From: Marinomonas mediterranea MMB-1
Lineage (GTDB): Bacteria > Pseudomonadota > Gammaproteobacteria > Pseudomonadales > Marinomonadaceae
Assembly (NCBI RefSeq): GCF_000192865.1
Contig: NC_015276.1
Coordinates: forward strand, 1,860,001 to 1,924,000
Direction: 5' to 3'
Length of the DNA: 64,000 nucleotides
This document shows positions 44,814 through 53,029 of the stretch, one piece after another. Both the position numbers and the translations under genes were made by a program. Positions within the stretch are counted from its first letter, which is position 1. Every line of letters starts with the position of its first letter. The notes below the pieces were generated by a model. That model made no database searches and was not told the DNA's origin. It saw only the letters and a program-made list of their open reading frames with translations.

Positions 44814-45776
44814 TTAGCCCTTCACGCCGCCTTCTGTTAACCCACCCGACAAATGTCGATTTGCCAGCATAAAACAAATAATGACGGGCAAGAGTGTTAG
44901 CATGGAGGCGGCCATAATGCGGTCCCAAATTGCATTTTTCGAGGTAAACAAGGTCTGCAAGGCGAGTGGTAAGGTATGAAAGTCCTGATATTGCTTAAGA
45001 AAGACGGAGGCAAACAAGTACTCATTCCAAGCAATAACAAAACAGTAGATAAATACGGTAAACAGCATTGGTTTTGAAAGCGGCATAATGATGCGCCAAA
45101 ATGCTTCCACGCGTGAACAACCGTCCATCATGGCCGCTTCCTCTAATGAAAAGGGAATGGTTCGGAAGTAGTTTCCGAGCATGTACATCGCGACTGGAAG
45201 TGTTTGTATTAAATAAATAAGGAATAAGCTTAAGAGAGTTCCTCCAACACTCGAGGCTAAGCCGACGCTAACGCTCATTTGATAGAGGGGCACCATGAGT
45301 AAGACACCACCGACCATGTAAACAAATAGAACGCCGTTCGCCATGACCGATTGTCCGGGAAACCTGAGTCGCGCAATGGCATAGGCTGCTAATGATGCTA
45401 GAAAGGTTGCACACACGCCGGTAACAAGAGAGATAACGAAGGTGTTGAGCATATAGCGACCAAATGAAAAGACATCACCACCGGAAGTAAATTTTGCAAG
45501 AAGCGCCTGCCTTTTCGTTTCTGACAAAGCAGGGTTATCGAGAAGCCGCTGAATACTGGCTGGGACCTCTATTTCTTTGGGAGGCATAAGACCTAGCAGT
45601 TCTTTATAAGCATCAAGGTGTAGAACTTTAGGAATAAGCGATGGGTTTCCCCAATCGATAGGGTGTTTCAAAGACGTCGACAATATTTGTAGAAAGGGAA
45701 AGATGCAAAAGACCACTAAAAAAATGACAAGGGCATAGAGAATAAAGGATTGCAGTTTTGTTCGTTTGTTCATCAT
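44814..45776 (-). CDS. Carbohydrate ABC transporter permease (MalG-like)
   Basis: A 320-residue inner-membrane permease. The EAA coupling loop is EEAAMMDGCSRVEAFWRIIM and the C-terminus ends with the usual LSGGLTEGGVKG. Compared with typical MalG relatives (about 280 residues) it carries an extra soluble insertion of about 45 residues (positions 60-105, around PPKEIEVPASIQRLLDNPAL) in the first periplasmic loop. It starts 4 bp after the partner permease stop, so both are co-translated. Confidence 0.9.
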   Translation of the reverse strand: MMNKRTKLQSFILYALVIFLVVFCIFPFLQILSTSLKHPIDWGNPSLIPKVLHLDAYKELLGLMPPKEIEVPASIQRLLDNPALSETKRQALLAKFTSGGDVFSFGRYMLNTFVISLVTGVCATFLASLAAYAIARLRFPGQSVMANGVLFVYMVGGVLLMVPLYQMSVSVGLASSVGGTLLSLFLIYLIQTLPVAMYMLGNYFRTIPFSLEEAAMMDGCSRVEAFWRIIMPLSKPMLFTVFIYCFVIAWNEYLFASVFLKQYQDFHTLPLALQTLFTSKNAIWDRIMAASMLTLLPVIICFMLANRHLSGGLTEGGVKG

Positions 45777-45780
45777 AACT

Positions 45781-46647
45781 TCACCACTTCAAAACTTTGC
45801 GAACATACAGCCAAATAAGACCGACGAGCACGAGCAGTTGAATAACGGATATCGCGGCGGCAATGCCTTGATCGACGAGTCCAGCGAACGCTTGGTAATA
45901 GGTGAAAATGGGCAATGTTTCGACGTTTGGAGCCAGTAAATACACATCTTCAAAGCGATTTAAGTTCCAGATGACGCGCAGTAATACGACGGTCGCAATC
46001 ACGAATCTAAGTTCAGGAAGTGTTACGTGCCAGAAACGTCCCCATGCGTTTTGCCCATCAATGGCTGCGGCCTCATACAGGTCTTTTGGAACACTTTGTA
46101 ACTTCGCAAGGAATAAGAGGTAGGCAATCGGGAAGTGTTTCCATATGTCAAAGACGATGACAACAAAGAGCGCAGAGTCGGGGTTACCAATGAGATTATC
46201 ACGAGTGTCGGTTAGTCCAAGAACATCGACAACCATATGATTGTATATCCCGTTGACCGGATCAAAGATAAACTGCCATCCGAATACAACACTGATAACG
46301 GGGGCGAAGTAGGGCAGTAAAATTAACCCTCGTGCGAGGTTTCTAAACCGAAAGTCTTGATTCATCAAGATAGCAGCGGCTAAACCAAGGATGGTTGTTC
46401 CGATCACCGTGCCAATTAGATAGACAATGGAAATACCAACAGAGTGATAATATCTTGGGTTGCTCAATAGGTTTGTGTAGTTATCAAGACCAACGAAGGT
46501 TCGGTTACCATTTAGCTGGACATCAAAAAAGCTTAAATACACGTTAAAGGCAATTGGGTATATGACAAGTAAGGCAATAATCCCAACCGCTGGTGCCACT
46601 AGTTTTAAGCCAAGTTGCGATTCACTTTTTTTCAACAACGACGACAT
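45781..46647 (-). CDS. Carbohydrate ABC transporter permease (MalF/UgpA-like)
   Basis: A 288-residue inner-membrane permease with six predicted helices. Its coupling loop is YEAAAIDGQNAWGRFWHVTL, and LVIYPIAFNVYLSFFDVQLN marks the first membrane segment. It partners the MalG-like permease; both sit between the binding protein and the ATPase genes. The substrate is probably a sugar or sugar derivative. Confidence 0.92.
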   Translation of the reverse strand: MSSLLKKSESQLGLKLVAPAVGIIALLVIYPIAFNVYLSFFDVQLNGNRTFVGLDNYTNLLSNPRYYHSVGISIVYLIGTVIGTTILGLAAAILMNQDFRFRNLARGLILLPYFAPVISVVFGWQFIFDPVNGIYNHMVVDVLGLTDTRDNLIGNPDSALFVVIVFDIWKHFPIAYLLFLAKLQSVPKDLYEAAAIDGQNAWGRFWHVTLPELRFVIATVVLLRVIWNLNRFEDVYLLAPNVETLPIFTYYQAFAGLVDQGIAAAISVIQLLVLVGLIWLYVRKVLKW

Positions 46648-46788
46648 GTCCGTTTCCTAAAACAAGCTAGAGATCAATAAGTGACGGCGCTTTTGGTTTC
46701 AGACGCGCTTCGTGCCAAGTGCTCTTGACAAGAAAACAGCTCGCCGTCACTTTCACTAAATGAATGCGGGGGTGGTTTAACCTTTTGG

Positions 46789-48129
46789 TTATTTCGCTAT
46801 GATCGCTTTCATTTCTTGCTCCGCTTCATCCAATGCTGCTTGCGGTGCTTCGTTTTCGATGGCGACGCTATACAGCATTCTTGGGATAACAGATTTAGCA
46901 AAAATTTCGCCGGATTCTGGGAAGGTTTTGCCTTTGACCACGGAGAATGAGCGTATGTCGTCAAACCCAGAAACGATTTTTTTCATCTTGTCTGCGCCGT
47001 ACAGTTTGAAAACGCCATTAGGGTCATCCAAATACGCTGGATCTTCTGCTATACCTTTTAGCATGGGGTTCATACCGCCCGGAGCCATATGTAAAAAGGT
47101 GATATAACTCGCGGGATCATACATAAACTCGATGAAATCTTTGGTTGCATCGGATTGCGTCATGTCCGAGGTTTTTAATGCGACGAGCCCGGATAACGTT
47201 CCGTAAGATGCGGCGCTTTTATGGCTGATGATGGGCGCGAAAGCAGTATTTTTAACAAGGTTGGGGTCAAAGGTACCGCCACTGAGTTCCTTGAAATTTT
47301 CAGAGGTGAGTGAGCCTTTTGCCACTTCGGCAAGTGCAAGATCATCCATTATGTAGGTTGAATAGAAGAACATGCCCATTTTGCCTTGTAGATAATAATC
47401 TCTAGCTCGCCAGTTCTGAGGCCCTGGTGGGTTGTATTGGGATAACGTCTTATAGAATTCGATCGTTTCTAACGTCGCTGGGCTGTTAAAGATAAGGCTT
47501 CCTTTTTCATCAAATTCAGCGGCATTATTTGAAAGCGCTAATTGTGTGAAGACTTGTTCAGTATAGCTGTCCTGCTTAGTACCAATTAAAATACCGTACT
47601 GGTTGTTTGCTTTGTCGGTTAATGCTTTTGCAGCTGCTTCGATGTTTTCCCAACTGTTCGGCGCGGCTAGGCCTTTTTCATCAAACCAGTCTTTACGATA
47701 CCAAATGCCTTGAATCCAGCCATGGTATGGAAGCCCGTAATACTGATCATCAGGGGAGGTTAGTGTGGTTAAAGCACCTTTATGAAAGCGTTCTTTACCA
47801 ATATCTGCTACGACGGAATCATGGACTTTAGTATTGACGATACCTTCTTCGCCCAATGCCATGATGATTTCAGAGTTCACTTCGACCAGTTGGGGCGTGG
47901 TGCCTGCAGCGACTGCGGCGGCCATTTGAGTTGCCATCTCGTTCTCATCGACTGGCACTATGTTTACCGTAACCCCGTCGTTTAGCGCCTCAAAAGTGCT
48001 CGCGAGCAATTCGATCGTTTGCATTCTGTCGGTTTGAGTTTGAGCGGTCCAAAACTCCACCGTCGTTGCGTTAGCAAGCTGACTAAACAACAAGCCACCT
48101 GAAATGATGAGAGCTGTTTGATTCTTCAT
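46789..48129 (-). CDS. Carbohydrate ABC transporter substrate-binding protein (family 1)
   Basis: A 446-residue periplasmic binding protein. A Sec signal peptide (residues 1-21, ending QLANA) is followed by TTVEFWTAQTQTDRMQTIEL, the first strand of family 1 oligosaccharide-binding proteins. Aromatic residues usual for sugar stacking occur, for example GLPYHGWIQGIWYRKDWF. It lies directly below the LacI gene and above two permeases. A 140-bp gap before the permeases is typical of higher expression of the binding component. Confidence 0.9.
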   Translation of the reverse strand: MKNQTALIISGGLLFSQLANATTVEFWTAQTQTDRMQTIELLASTFEALNDGVTVNIVPVDENEMATQMAAAVAAGTTPQLVEVNSEIIMALGEEGIVNTKVHDSVVADIGKERFHKGALTTLTSPDDQYYGLPYHGWIQGIWYRKDWFDEKGLAAPNSWENIEAAAKALTDKANNQYGILIGTKQDSYTEQVFTQLALSNNAAEFDEKGSLIFNSPATLETIEFYKTLSQYNPPGPQNWRARDYYLQGKMGMFFYSTYIMDDLALAEVAKGSLTSENFKELSGGTFDPNLVKNTAFAPIISHKSAASYGTLSGLVALKTSDMTQSDATKDFIEFMYDPASYITFLHMAPGGMNPMLKGIAEDPAYLDDPNGVFKLYGADKMKKIVSGFDDIRSFSVVKGKTFPESGEIFAKSVIPRMLYSVAIENEAPQAALDEAEQEMKAIIAK

Positions 48130-48204
48130 TTTGTCTTCCCCGTCCTATTTTTTGTTTTTAATGGGTTTCCATGACTTTCAAAAAGGGCGCTAACGATCAT
48201 TACC

Positions 48205-49221
48205 CTAATACGACTTAAAAGGGCTAGAAAACCCTGAGGCCACAACACCAGGAGTAAGTGTCTCCTGAAGTTCTTCAATTGCAACACCCTTGATGCGAGA
48301 CACCATCATGGTTGCCAACTTTTCTCCTATTTGAGCCGGAGGTGCTGGCTGTATGCTGGTAATACCCATGCTGGAGGTCAGCTCATCAATTGGCGTATCG
48401 CAACCTATAATCGCTATTTTTCGACCGACAGTTTGCAGCCTCATCACCGCTAATGCTGCCGCTTTTGCCGCTGTACTCGTTAAGCAAATAAGCGCCGTGA
48501 TTGTGGGTTTGCGTATCAACAGCTCTGCGCATGCGAGATAATTTTCTTCTTCGTCGAAACTGACTTCTATTAAATCTTGCTTTGTTAGATTGAGATTCTT
48601 TTCAGCGGCAAGCTCGAATATTCCTCGTAATCTTTCTTTTGCAAAAAAGTATCGCTCGTTAACCGAAACAATGCCGATGCATGCACGTTGGTTTTCGTTT
48701 AGTGTTTCGACACTCATTCTACCGACGGCATAATTATCGAGATCTAACCAAGCAAAGCGCTTGTTGTTTTCTATCCGCCCGTAGCAAACAAACGGAATGT
48801 CCAATTTTAATAATCGGTGAACCTTGGCATCGTTTACCTTGGTACGAAGCAAAATAAAGCCGTCTTGGTCACCGGTTTTTATCAAACGTTCGAACTCACT
48901 CAACTCCAATCGACCAGAATCAATGACGACAATCTTGAGAATATAATCTTGTTCCTCAAGAATTCGTCGTGTGCCGGATAACACTTTTGACAGTGTTGCA
49001 TCAATATACTGTGCATCCTGACTCGGCAATACGGCGGTAATGATGCGTTTTGCTTGAACCCAATGGGCTGAATCAGCACCTTTGAGTTTATATCCTTGTT
49101 TGGCCGCCTCTTTTAGTACGCGCCTTTTTGTCCGTGGACTGATATCTGGGTAGTCGTTCAGTGCACGCGACACCGTCGATACAGACAGATCCAGCTGAGT
49201 TGCTATCTCTTTAATAGACAT
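48205..49221 (-). CDS. LacI-family transcriptional regulator
   Basis: A 338-residue repressor. The N-terminal helix-turn-helix with hinge is canonical (IKEIATQLDLSVSTVSRALN, DYPDISPRTKRRVLKEAAKQ), followed by a periplasmic-binding-like effector domain. It is the first gene upstream of the sugar transporter and transcribed with it, so it probably senses the imported sugar or a metabolite and controls the cluster. No obvious symmetric operator could be fixed in either adjoining gap. Confidence 0.92.
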   Translation of the reverse strand: MSIKEIATQLDLSVSTVSRALNDYPDISPRTKRRVLKEAAKQGYKLKGADSAHWVQAKRIITAVLPSQDAQYIDATLSKVLSGTRRILEEQDYILKIVVIDSGRLELSEFERLIKTGDQDGFILLRTKVNDAKVHRLLKLDIPFVCYGRIENNKRFAWLDLDNYAVGRMSVETLNENQRACIGIVSVNERYFFAKERLRGIFELAAEKNLNLTKQDLIEVSFDEEENYLACAELLIRKPTITALICLTSTAAKAAALAVMRLQTVGRKIAIIGCDTPIDELTSSMGITSIQPAPPAQIGEKLATMMVSRIKGVAIEELQETLTPGVVASGFSSPFKSY

Positions 49222-49588
49222 CGTGTCTTGTTATTACACTCTTAACATTATTATTCTTATCACTGTCTATCATTTGAGCGTATTTTTAAAGCTCAATCTG
49301 TGTATTTATTGATCATTGTCTATCGACGTTAGAGCCGAAAAAGTTTCGATGCAACTTTTTTTTATTGCGCTTTTTTAGGGCGTTTTCGATGTGGGTTTTA
49401 AGTCTGTTTTTCAGTCTAGTAGACGAGAAAGTAGGCTTCGAGAGTCGAAGCAGTGATTAAGAGAAGAAAGTTAGGATATCAAAGAAGGCTGATATCCTTT
49501 TGAAGACGATAAGCCAAGCGGCTTTTGACGCAGCGAGCAATATTTGGAATGAACGCCTAGATTAAAAGCGGCGATGGGCGCAATCGCG
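49222..49588. other. Intergenic region with hairpins
   Basis: 367 bp with no credible gene. A perfect 7-3-7 hairpin (GCTTCGA/TCGAAGC) lies at 49435-49451 and an 8-bp hairpin (AGGATATC/GATATCCT) at 49473-49498 with T-rich flanks on both strands, suitable as the minus-strand terminator for the DUF2986 gene. The LacI gene promoter must lie near 49222-49330, an AT-rich stretch. Confidence 0.45.
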
Positions 49589-49771
49589 TTATGATTCGAT
49601 TGTTTCAGTAGAAGACGTGTCGATTGTTGTCGTTTCCGTCGCTTGATCGTCAAGCGCCGCACGATCCGCCTTTGATATGTATTTTGGCTTTGCTTTTTTC
49701 GGGTTGGCCTTAAGGTTGGCACGTTTGGCTTTCTTAGTAAGAATGCCTTTGATTTTTTTACGACGGTTCAT
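49589..49771 (-). CDS. DUF2986 small basic protein
   Basis: A 60-residue protein beginning MNRRKKIKGILTKKAKRANL and continuing with PKYISKADRAALDD, the signature of DUF2986. The N-terminal half is strongly basic, the C-terminus rich in Thr/Ser/Glu. Function unknown; a nucleic-acid or ribosome association is only suggested by charge. An overlapping frame in another phase is discounted. Confidence 0.75.
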   Translation of the reverse strand: MNRRKKIKGILTKKAKRANLKANPKKAKPKYISKADRAALDDQATETTTIDTSSTETIES

Positions 49772-49873
49772 AGATATCCAACTGGTAGTTTGAATGTCTA
49801 TTATATAACTGATTGCGGTAAGGTTGTAGCGCGCTAAGCACCTACTTTAATTAGATTTTAAGCCTTAATCTTG

Positions 49874-49930
49874 AAATCAGCATTCATGAAAGCCTGAACG
49901 GGTTGTTCAGGCTTTCATGAATGCTGATTT
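49874..49930 (-). terminator. 26-bp perfect stem terminator after the peroxiredoxin gene
   Basis: Arms 49874-49899 and 49905-49930 are exact reverse complements with a five-base loop. On the minus strand the hairpin follows the peroxiredoxin stop by 11 bp; the tail beyond it is T-rich only weakly (CAAGATTAAGG). It is unusually long for a simple terminator. Confidence 0.7.
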
Positions 49931-49941
49931 TGCTCTCTACG

Positions 49942-50466
49942 TTAGCGAGCTTTTAAATAGTTTAAAACAGTGTCAGCATCCGATACTTCAAATGGGTCTT
50001 CAGGAGCATTATCTTGATACCCAGCTTCTGAGAACATTTTTTTGATCTCGCCGTTCTCAACGTGCATGGCATAACGCCAGCTGCGCATACCGAATCCTAA
50101 ATTGTCTTTCTTAACTAACATACCCATTTGGCGAGTGAAGTCACCGTTTCCATCGGGTAGTAAGAAGACATTTTGTGCGTTTTGACTTTTGCCCCACTGA
50201 AACATCACGAATGCGTCATTGACCGAAATACAAATAACGGCGTCGATACCTTGGCCTTTGAACTCTTCGTATAATTCTTCGTAACGTGGTAGGTGCGACG
50301 TTGAGCAAGTTGGTGTAAAGGCACCTGGTAAAGAGAAAACAACCACATTTTTATCTTTGAATAAATCGTCAGTCGTTACGTCTTTCCACTCAAATGGGTT
50401 TGGGCCACCTAAAGCTTCATTACGAATACGTGTTTTAAACACGACATGTGGTACGTTGGTAATCAT
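49942..50466 (-). CDS. Peroxiredoxin (PRX5/AhpC-TSA family)
   Basis: A 174-residue thiol peroxidase. The peroxidatic cysteine lies in PGAFTPTCSTSHLPRYEELY, the PRX5-type active site, followed by KGQGIDAVICISVNDAFVMF and a conserved Arg at GMRSWRYAM. Only one other cysteine is evident (VICIS), so it probably depends on glutathione or glutaredoxin for reduction. It detoxifies H2O2, which sarcosine oxidase also generates. It lies near an exported MsrA gene and a GST. Confidence 0.9.
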   Translation of the reverse strand: MITNVPHVVFKTRIRNEALGGPNPFEWKDVTTDDLFKDKNVVVFSLPGAFTPTCSTSHLPRYEELYEEFKGQGIDAVICISVNDAFVMFQWGKSQNAQNVFLLPDGNGDFTRQMGMLVKKDNLGFGMRSWRYAMHVENGEIKKMFSEAGYQDNAPEDPFEVSDADTVLNYLKAR

Positions 50467-50546
50467 TTTGTATCCCTTATACTAAGATGAGATCTTTGCG
50501 CGACCACTGTGCTCTCCAAGACAGTGTTAAAAAGACTCAAAGTGGT

Positions 50547-50643
50547 CATTTACAACTCATAAACGCGGCTTTGTCGTCTATTTCTGCCTCGTCTTGACTC
50601 GCGATTTCGTGCAAAGCTCTCAAGATGAATCATTTTTTGTTCA
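50547..50643 (+). repeat. Dispersed intergenic repeat, copy B
   Basis: About 97 bp with the same ordered blocks as 38015-38120 (CATTTAC, CGGCT, GTCTATTTCTGCCT, CAAAGCTC, TTGTTC). It fills the gap between the minus-strand msrA stop and the peroxiredoxin start. Same relative orientation on the plus strand as copy A. Confidence 0.5.
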
Positions 50644-50692
50644 GCAGCGTTTTTGCATTCCGCGCTTCGCAAAGATTAGCATAGCATTTAAA

Positions 50693-51322
50693 TCAATTGT
50701 GATGTGATTTGCTCGCAATCTCTCCCCATAATGTTTTTATCCGGCTGTCTCTTCCGCAACTCGAACGATAGAAGCGATATCGCAAAGGGTTTTTCGTGTA
50801 ATAATCTTGATGGTAATCCTCTGCGAGATAAAAAGTACTAGCAGGTAGTAATTGTGTGACGATTTCATCTGCGAAGGGTTTTGTTTTATTTATGTGTGCC
50901 AAAGAGGCTTCAAATAAGCTTTTTTGTTGGGTATTTTGATAAAACATCGCGGTCTTGTATGGGCTGCCTTTATCGCAAAACTGCCCATGAGGGTCGGTCG
51001 GATCAATGGTCTTCCAGAAGTAGTTTGAGAGCGTTTCGAGTGACACAACGGAATCCTCAAAGGTGATCTTTACGGCTTCAAAGTGGCCTGTTTTTTTTGC
51101 CGCGACTTGTCTGTAGCTGGGGGACTCTGTGTGTCCGCCGGTATAACCTGATACCACGTCCAGTACGCCGTTTACTTTCTCAAAATCGGATTCGACACAC
51201 CAAAAGCAGCCTCCAGCGACGATCATGGACTGAACATCCGCGTTTGCGGGAACCGATAAAAGTGAGGCACTTGCTATCGTGCCCAATAACAAGGTGGCGT
51301 TGATCTTATTTTTCAGTTTCAT
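50693..51322 (-). CDS. msrA: Peptide methionine-(S)-sulfoxide reductase MsrA, exported
   Basis: A 209-residue repair enzyme with the active site VAGGCFWCVESDFEKVNGV and DPTDPHGQFCDKGSPYKTA. The ATG at 51322 is used because AGGA lies 7 bp upstream and a Sec signal peptide follows (KLKNKINATLLLGTIASASL, cleavage near PANA-DV). It therefore reduces methionine sulfoxide in periplasmic proteins. The cytoplasmic-type MsrA is not seen here. It is divergent from the YghU-like gene across a tandem repeat array. Confidence 0.92.
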   Translation of the reverse strand: MKLKNKINATLLLGTIASASLLSVPANADVQSMIVAGGCFWCVESDFEKVNGVLDVVSGYTGGHTESPSYRQVAAKKTGHFEAVKITFEDSVVSLETLSNYFWKTIDPTDPHGQFCDKGSPYKTAMFYQNTQQKSLFEASLAHINKTKPFADEIVTQLLPASTFYLAEDYHQDYYTKNPLRYRFYRSSCGRDSRIKTLWGEIASKSHHN

Positions 51323-51405
51323 GTTGGATCCTAAATTATGCAAAAAAGGCGAATCTCGGTACGATTTCCGAACAACGCTTGTTAAGTTCGATAGTCGTCC
51401 CATAT

Positions 51406-51457
51406 AACTATTTATACGAACTATCTATACGAACTATCTATAAATGCTATCTATAGG
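51406..51457. repeat. Four tandem 13-bp repeats in the msrA/GST divergent region
   Basis: Units AACTATTTATACG (51406-51418), AACTATCTATACG (51419-51431), AACTATCTATAAA (51432-51444) and TGCTATCTATAGG (51445-51457) repeat head to tail between two divergent stress genes. The shared core is CTATCTATA. It may be an operator array or a slippage-prone spacer that varies between strains. Confidence 0.7.
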
Positions 51458-51516
51458 AAATAAGACGTAACATGATCGAGATTTGTTACGATCAAATTTA
51501 AATTTGAGGGTGCAAC

Positions 51517-52404
51517 ATGAGCCGTGATTCCAATACAGAAGTTAAAAACGACGACTATGTACCGCCTAAAGTGTGGACGTGGGAGGCTGAGAGCGGTGGG
51601 AAATTTGCAAGTACGAATCGACCCACAGCAGGCGCGACGCATGAAAAAACGCTACCCGCCGGAGTGCACCCATTTCAGTTGCACTCGCTAGCGACGCCGA
51701 ATGGGCAAAAAGTCACCATAATGCTTGAAGAGTTACTTGCCGCGGGCGTATCAGAAGCAGAATACGATGCGTACTTGATCAATATAGGGGAAGGTGATCA
51801 GTTTTCTTCTGGTTTTGTTGAAATCAATCCGAATTCTAAAATCCCTGCAATGTTAGATACAACCACGACGCCGGCCACGCGCTTGTTTGAATCCGCCTCC
51901 ATCCTTCAGTACTTGTCAGAAAAGTTTGGCCTGTTGGAGCCAAAAGACCCCGCTGGAAAAGCGGAGTGTCGCAATTGGTTGTTCTGGCAAATGGGGTCTG
52001 CGCCATACTTAGGAGGTGGCTTTGGTCATTTTTATGCGTATGCGCCAACTAAGCAGCAGTACCCGATAGATCGTTTTACGATGGAAACGAAGCGCCAGTT
52101 AGACGTTCTGGATAAGCACTTGGCCGAGAATAACTATATGGCTGGCGATGACTATTCCATTGCTGATATTGCTATTTGGCCTTGGTACGGAAACCTTGTA
52201 CTTGGCAACTTATACGATGCGGCGGAGTTTCTGAATGTCGAAAGCTATATGCACGTGATGCGTTGGGCGAAGGAAATTGAACAACGTCCAGCGGTTCAGC
52301 GTGGACGTATTGTTAACCGACCGTTTGGCGAAGCTTGGGAGCAAGTGATTGAGCGTCATTCGGCCGAAGACATTGATAAAGTCATGGCCCTTAAGCCAGA
52401 GTGA
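51517..52404 (+). CDS. Glutathione-dependent disulfide-bond oxidoreductase (YghU-like GST)
   Basis: A 295-residue glutathione-transferase-fold protein of the Nu/YghU class. A characteristic N-terminal extension (NDDYVPPKVWTWEAESGGKF, about 11-30) precedes a thioredoxin-like domain with LHSLATPNGQKVTIMLEELL and the C-terminal helical domain (DYSIADIAIWPWYGNL). YghU binds two glutathiones and shows disulfide reductase and organic peroxidase activity. It is divergent from the exported msrA, which fits a shared redox response. Confidence 0.9.
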   Translation: MSRDSNTEVKNDDYVPPKVWTWEAESGGKFASTNRPTAGATHEKTLPAGVHPFQLHSLATPNGQKVTIMLEELLAAGVSEAEYDAYLINIGEGDQFSSGFVEINPNSKIPAMLDTTTTPATRLFESASILQYLSEKFGLLEPKDPAGKAECRNWLFWQMGSAPYLGGGFGHFYAYAPTKQQYPIDRFTMETKRQLDVLDKHLAENNYMAGDDYSIADIAIWPWYGNLVLGNLYDAAEFLNVESYMHVMRWAKEIEQRPAVQRGRIVNRPFGEAWEQVIERHSAEDIDKVMALKPE

Positions 52405-52455
52405 TAAGCATTATGAGGCCCCGCGAGACGGTCTCATTAGGTATTTCAAAGTACA

Positions 52456-52489
52456 AAAGGGCACGTTTATCCGACCAACGTGCCCTTTC
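52456..52489 (+). terminator. Intrinsic terminator after the YghU-like gene
   Basis: A perfect 12-bp stem (AAAGGGCACGTT/AACGTGCCCTTT) with a nine-base loop, followed by a T-rich CTATTTCT. Lying between convergent genes, it may also serve the minus-strand DUF1772 gene. Confidence 0.8.
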
Positions 52490-52542
52490 TATTTCTAAGT
52501 ATTTTCTATTCAAAGTAATTTTTCTTCTAAATATTTTCGATT

Positions 52543-53016
52543 TTAAATATAGGTCCATCCTATGAGTAGCATCAGTGCGGATAGGGTGCAGGCTAGGGTT
52601 CTGACTAGGTTCCATTTTCCCCAGTCTGATTGATACGTCCGCCAATAGTGTTTTAGTTGTTCCTCGTCATCCTTATATGACAGCAACCGGTTATTGAGCG
52701 GTACGTTAAAGATAGCTGTGCAGACAAACATACCTATTAGGTAAGCCATATTTGCGGTGATTAAGAGCGCACTAGGCATTGCTGGTGGTGCTAAACTCAT
52801 CCATAAGGCCAATAAAGTATGACCGAGTGTCGAGCCGAAAAATAGCGGCATAAATGCGGATTTCAAGACAACTTCGTTGATGCGAATCATAGCCTTCGCT
52901 CCCTCAAGGGGAGAGAGGGAGCGAAGAGAGCGCATTATAAAACTCGAAAACGCAAAATAAACGCCGGCCATGATGCCCGTTATTATGGTTAGGACGATGA
53001 GGTAATAGTGAAGCAT
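52543..53016 (-). CDS. DUF1772 family membrane protein
   Basis: A 157-residue protein with four predicted membrane helices: LHYYLIVLTIITGIMAGVYF at the start, then SAFMPLFFGSTLGHTLLALW, an ALLITANMAYLIGMFVC helix and a C-terminal one. NVPLNNRL matches the DUF1772 (anthrone oxygenase-like) signature. The ATG at 53016 is preferred; an in-frame GTG at 53043 would overlap the upstream gene. It follows the NmrA-like gene and is likely co-transcribed. Function unknown. Confidence 0.75.
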   Translation of the reverse strand: MLHYYLIVLTIITGIMAGVYFAFSSFIMRSLRSLSPLEGAKAMIRINEVVLKSAFMPLFFGSTLGHTLLALWMSLAPPAMPSALLITANMAYLIGMFVCTAIFNVPLNNRLLSYKDDEEQLKHYWRTYQSDWGKWNLVRTLACTLSALMLLIGWTYI

Positions 53017-53029
53017 ACGTAGTGACCTA

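Noticed and set aside
49471..49722. 83-codon minus-strand ORF overlapping the DUF2986 gene
   Set aside because: It shares DNA with a recognised DUF2986 frame and has arginine-rich out-of-frame composition.
51406..51457. CRISPR-like array
   Set aside because: The 13-bp units are contiguous with no spacers and are too short; no cas genes are present.
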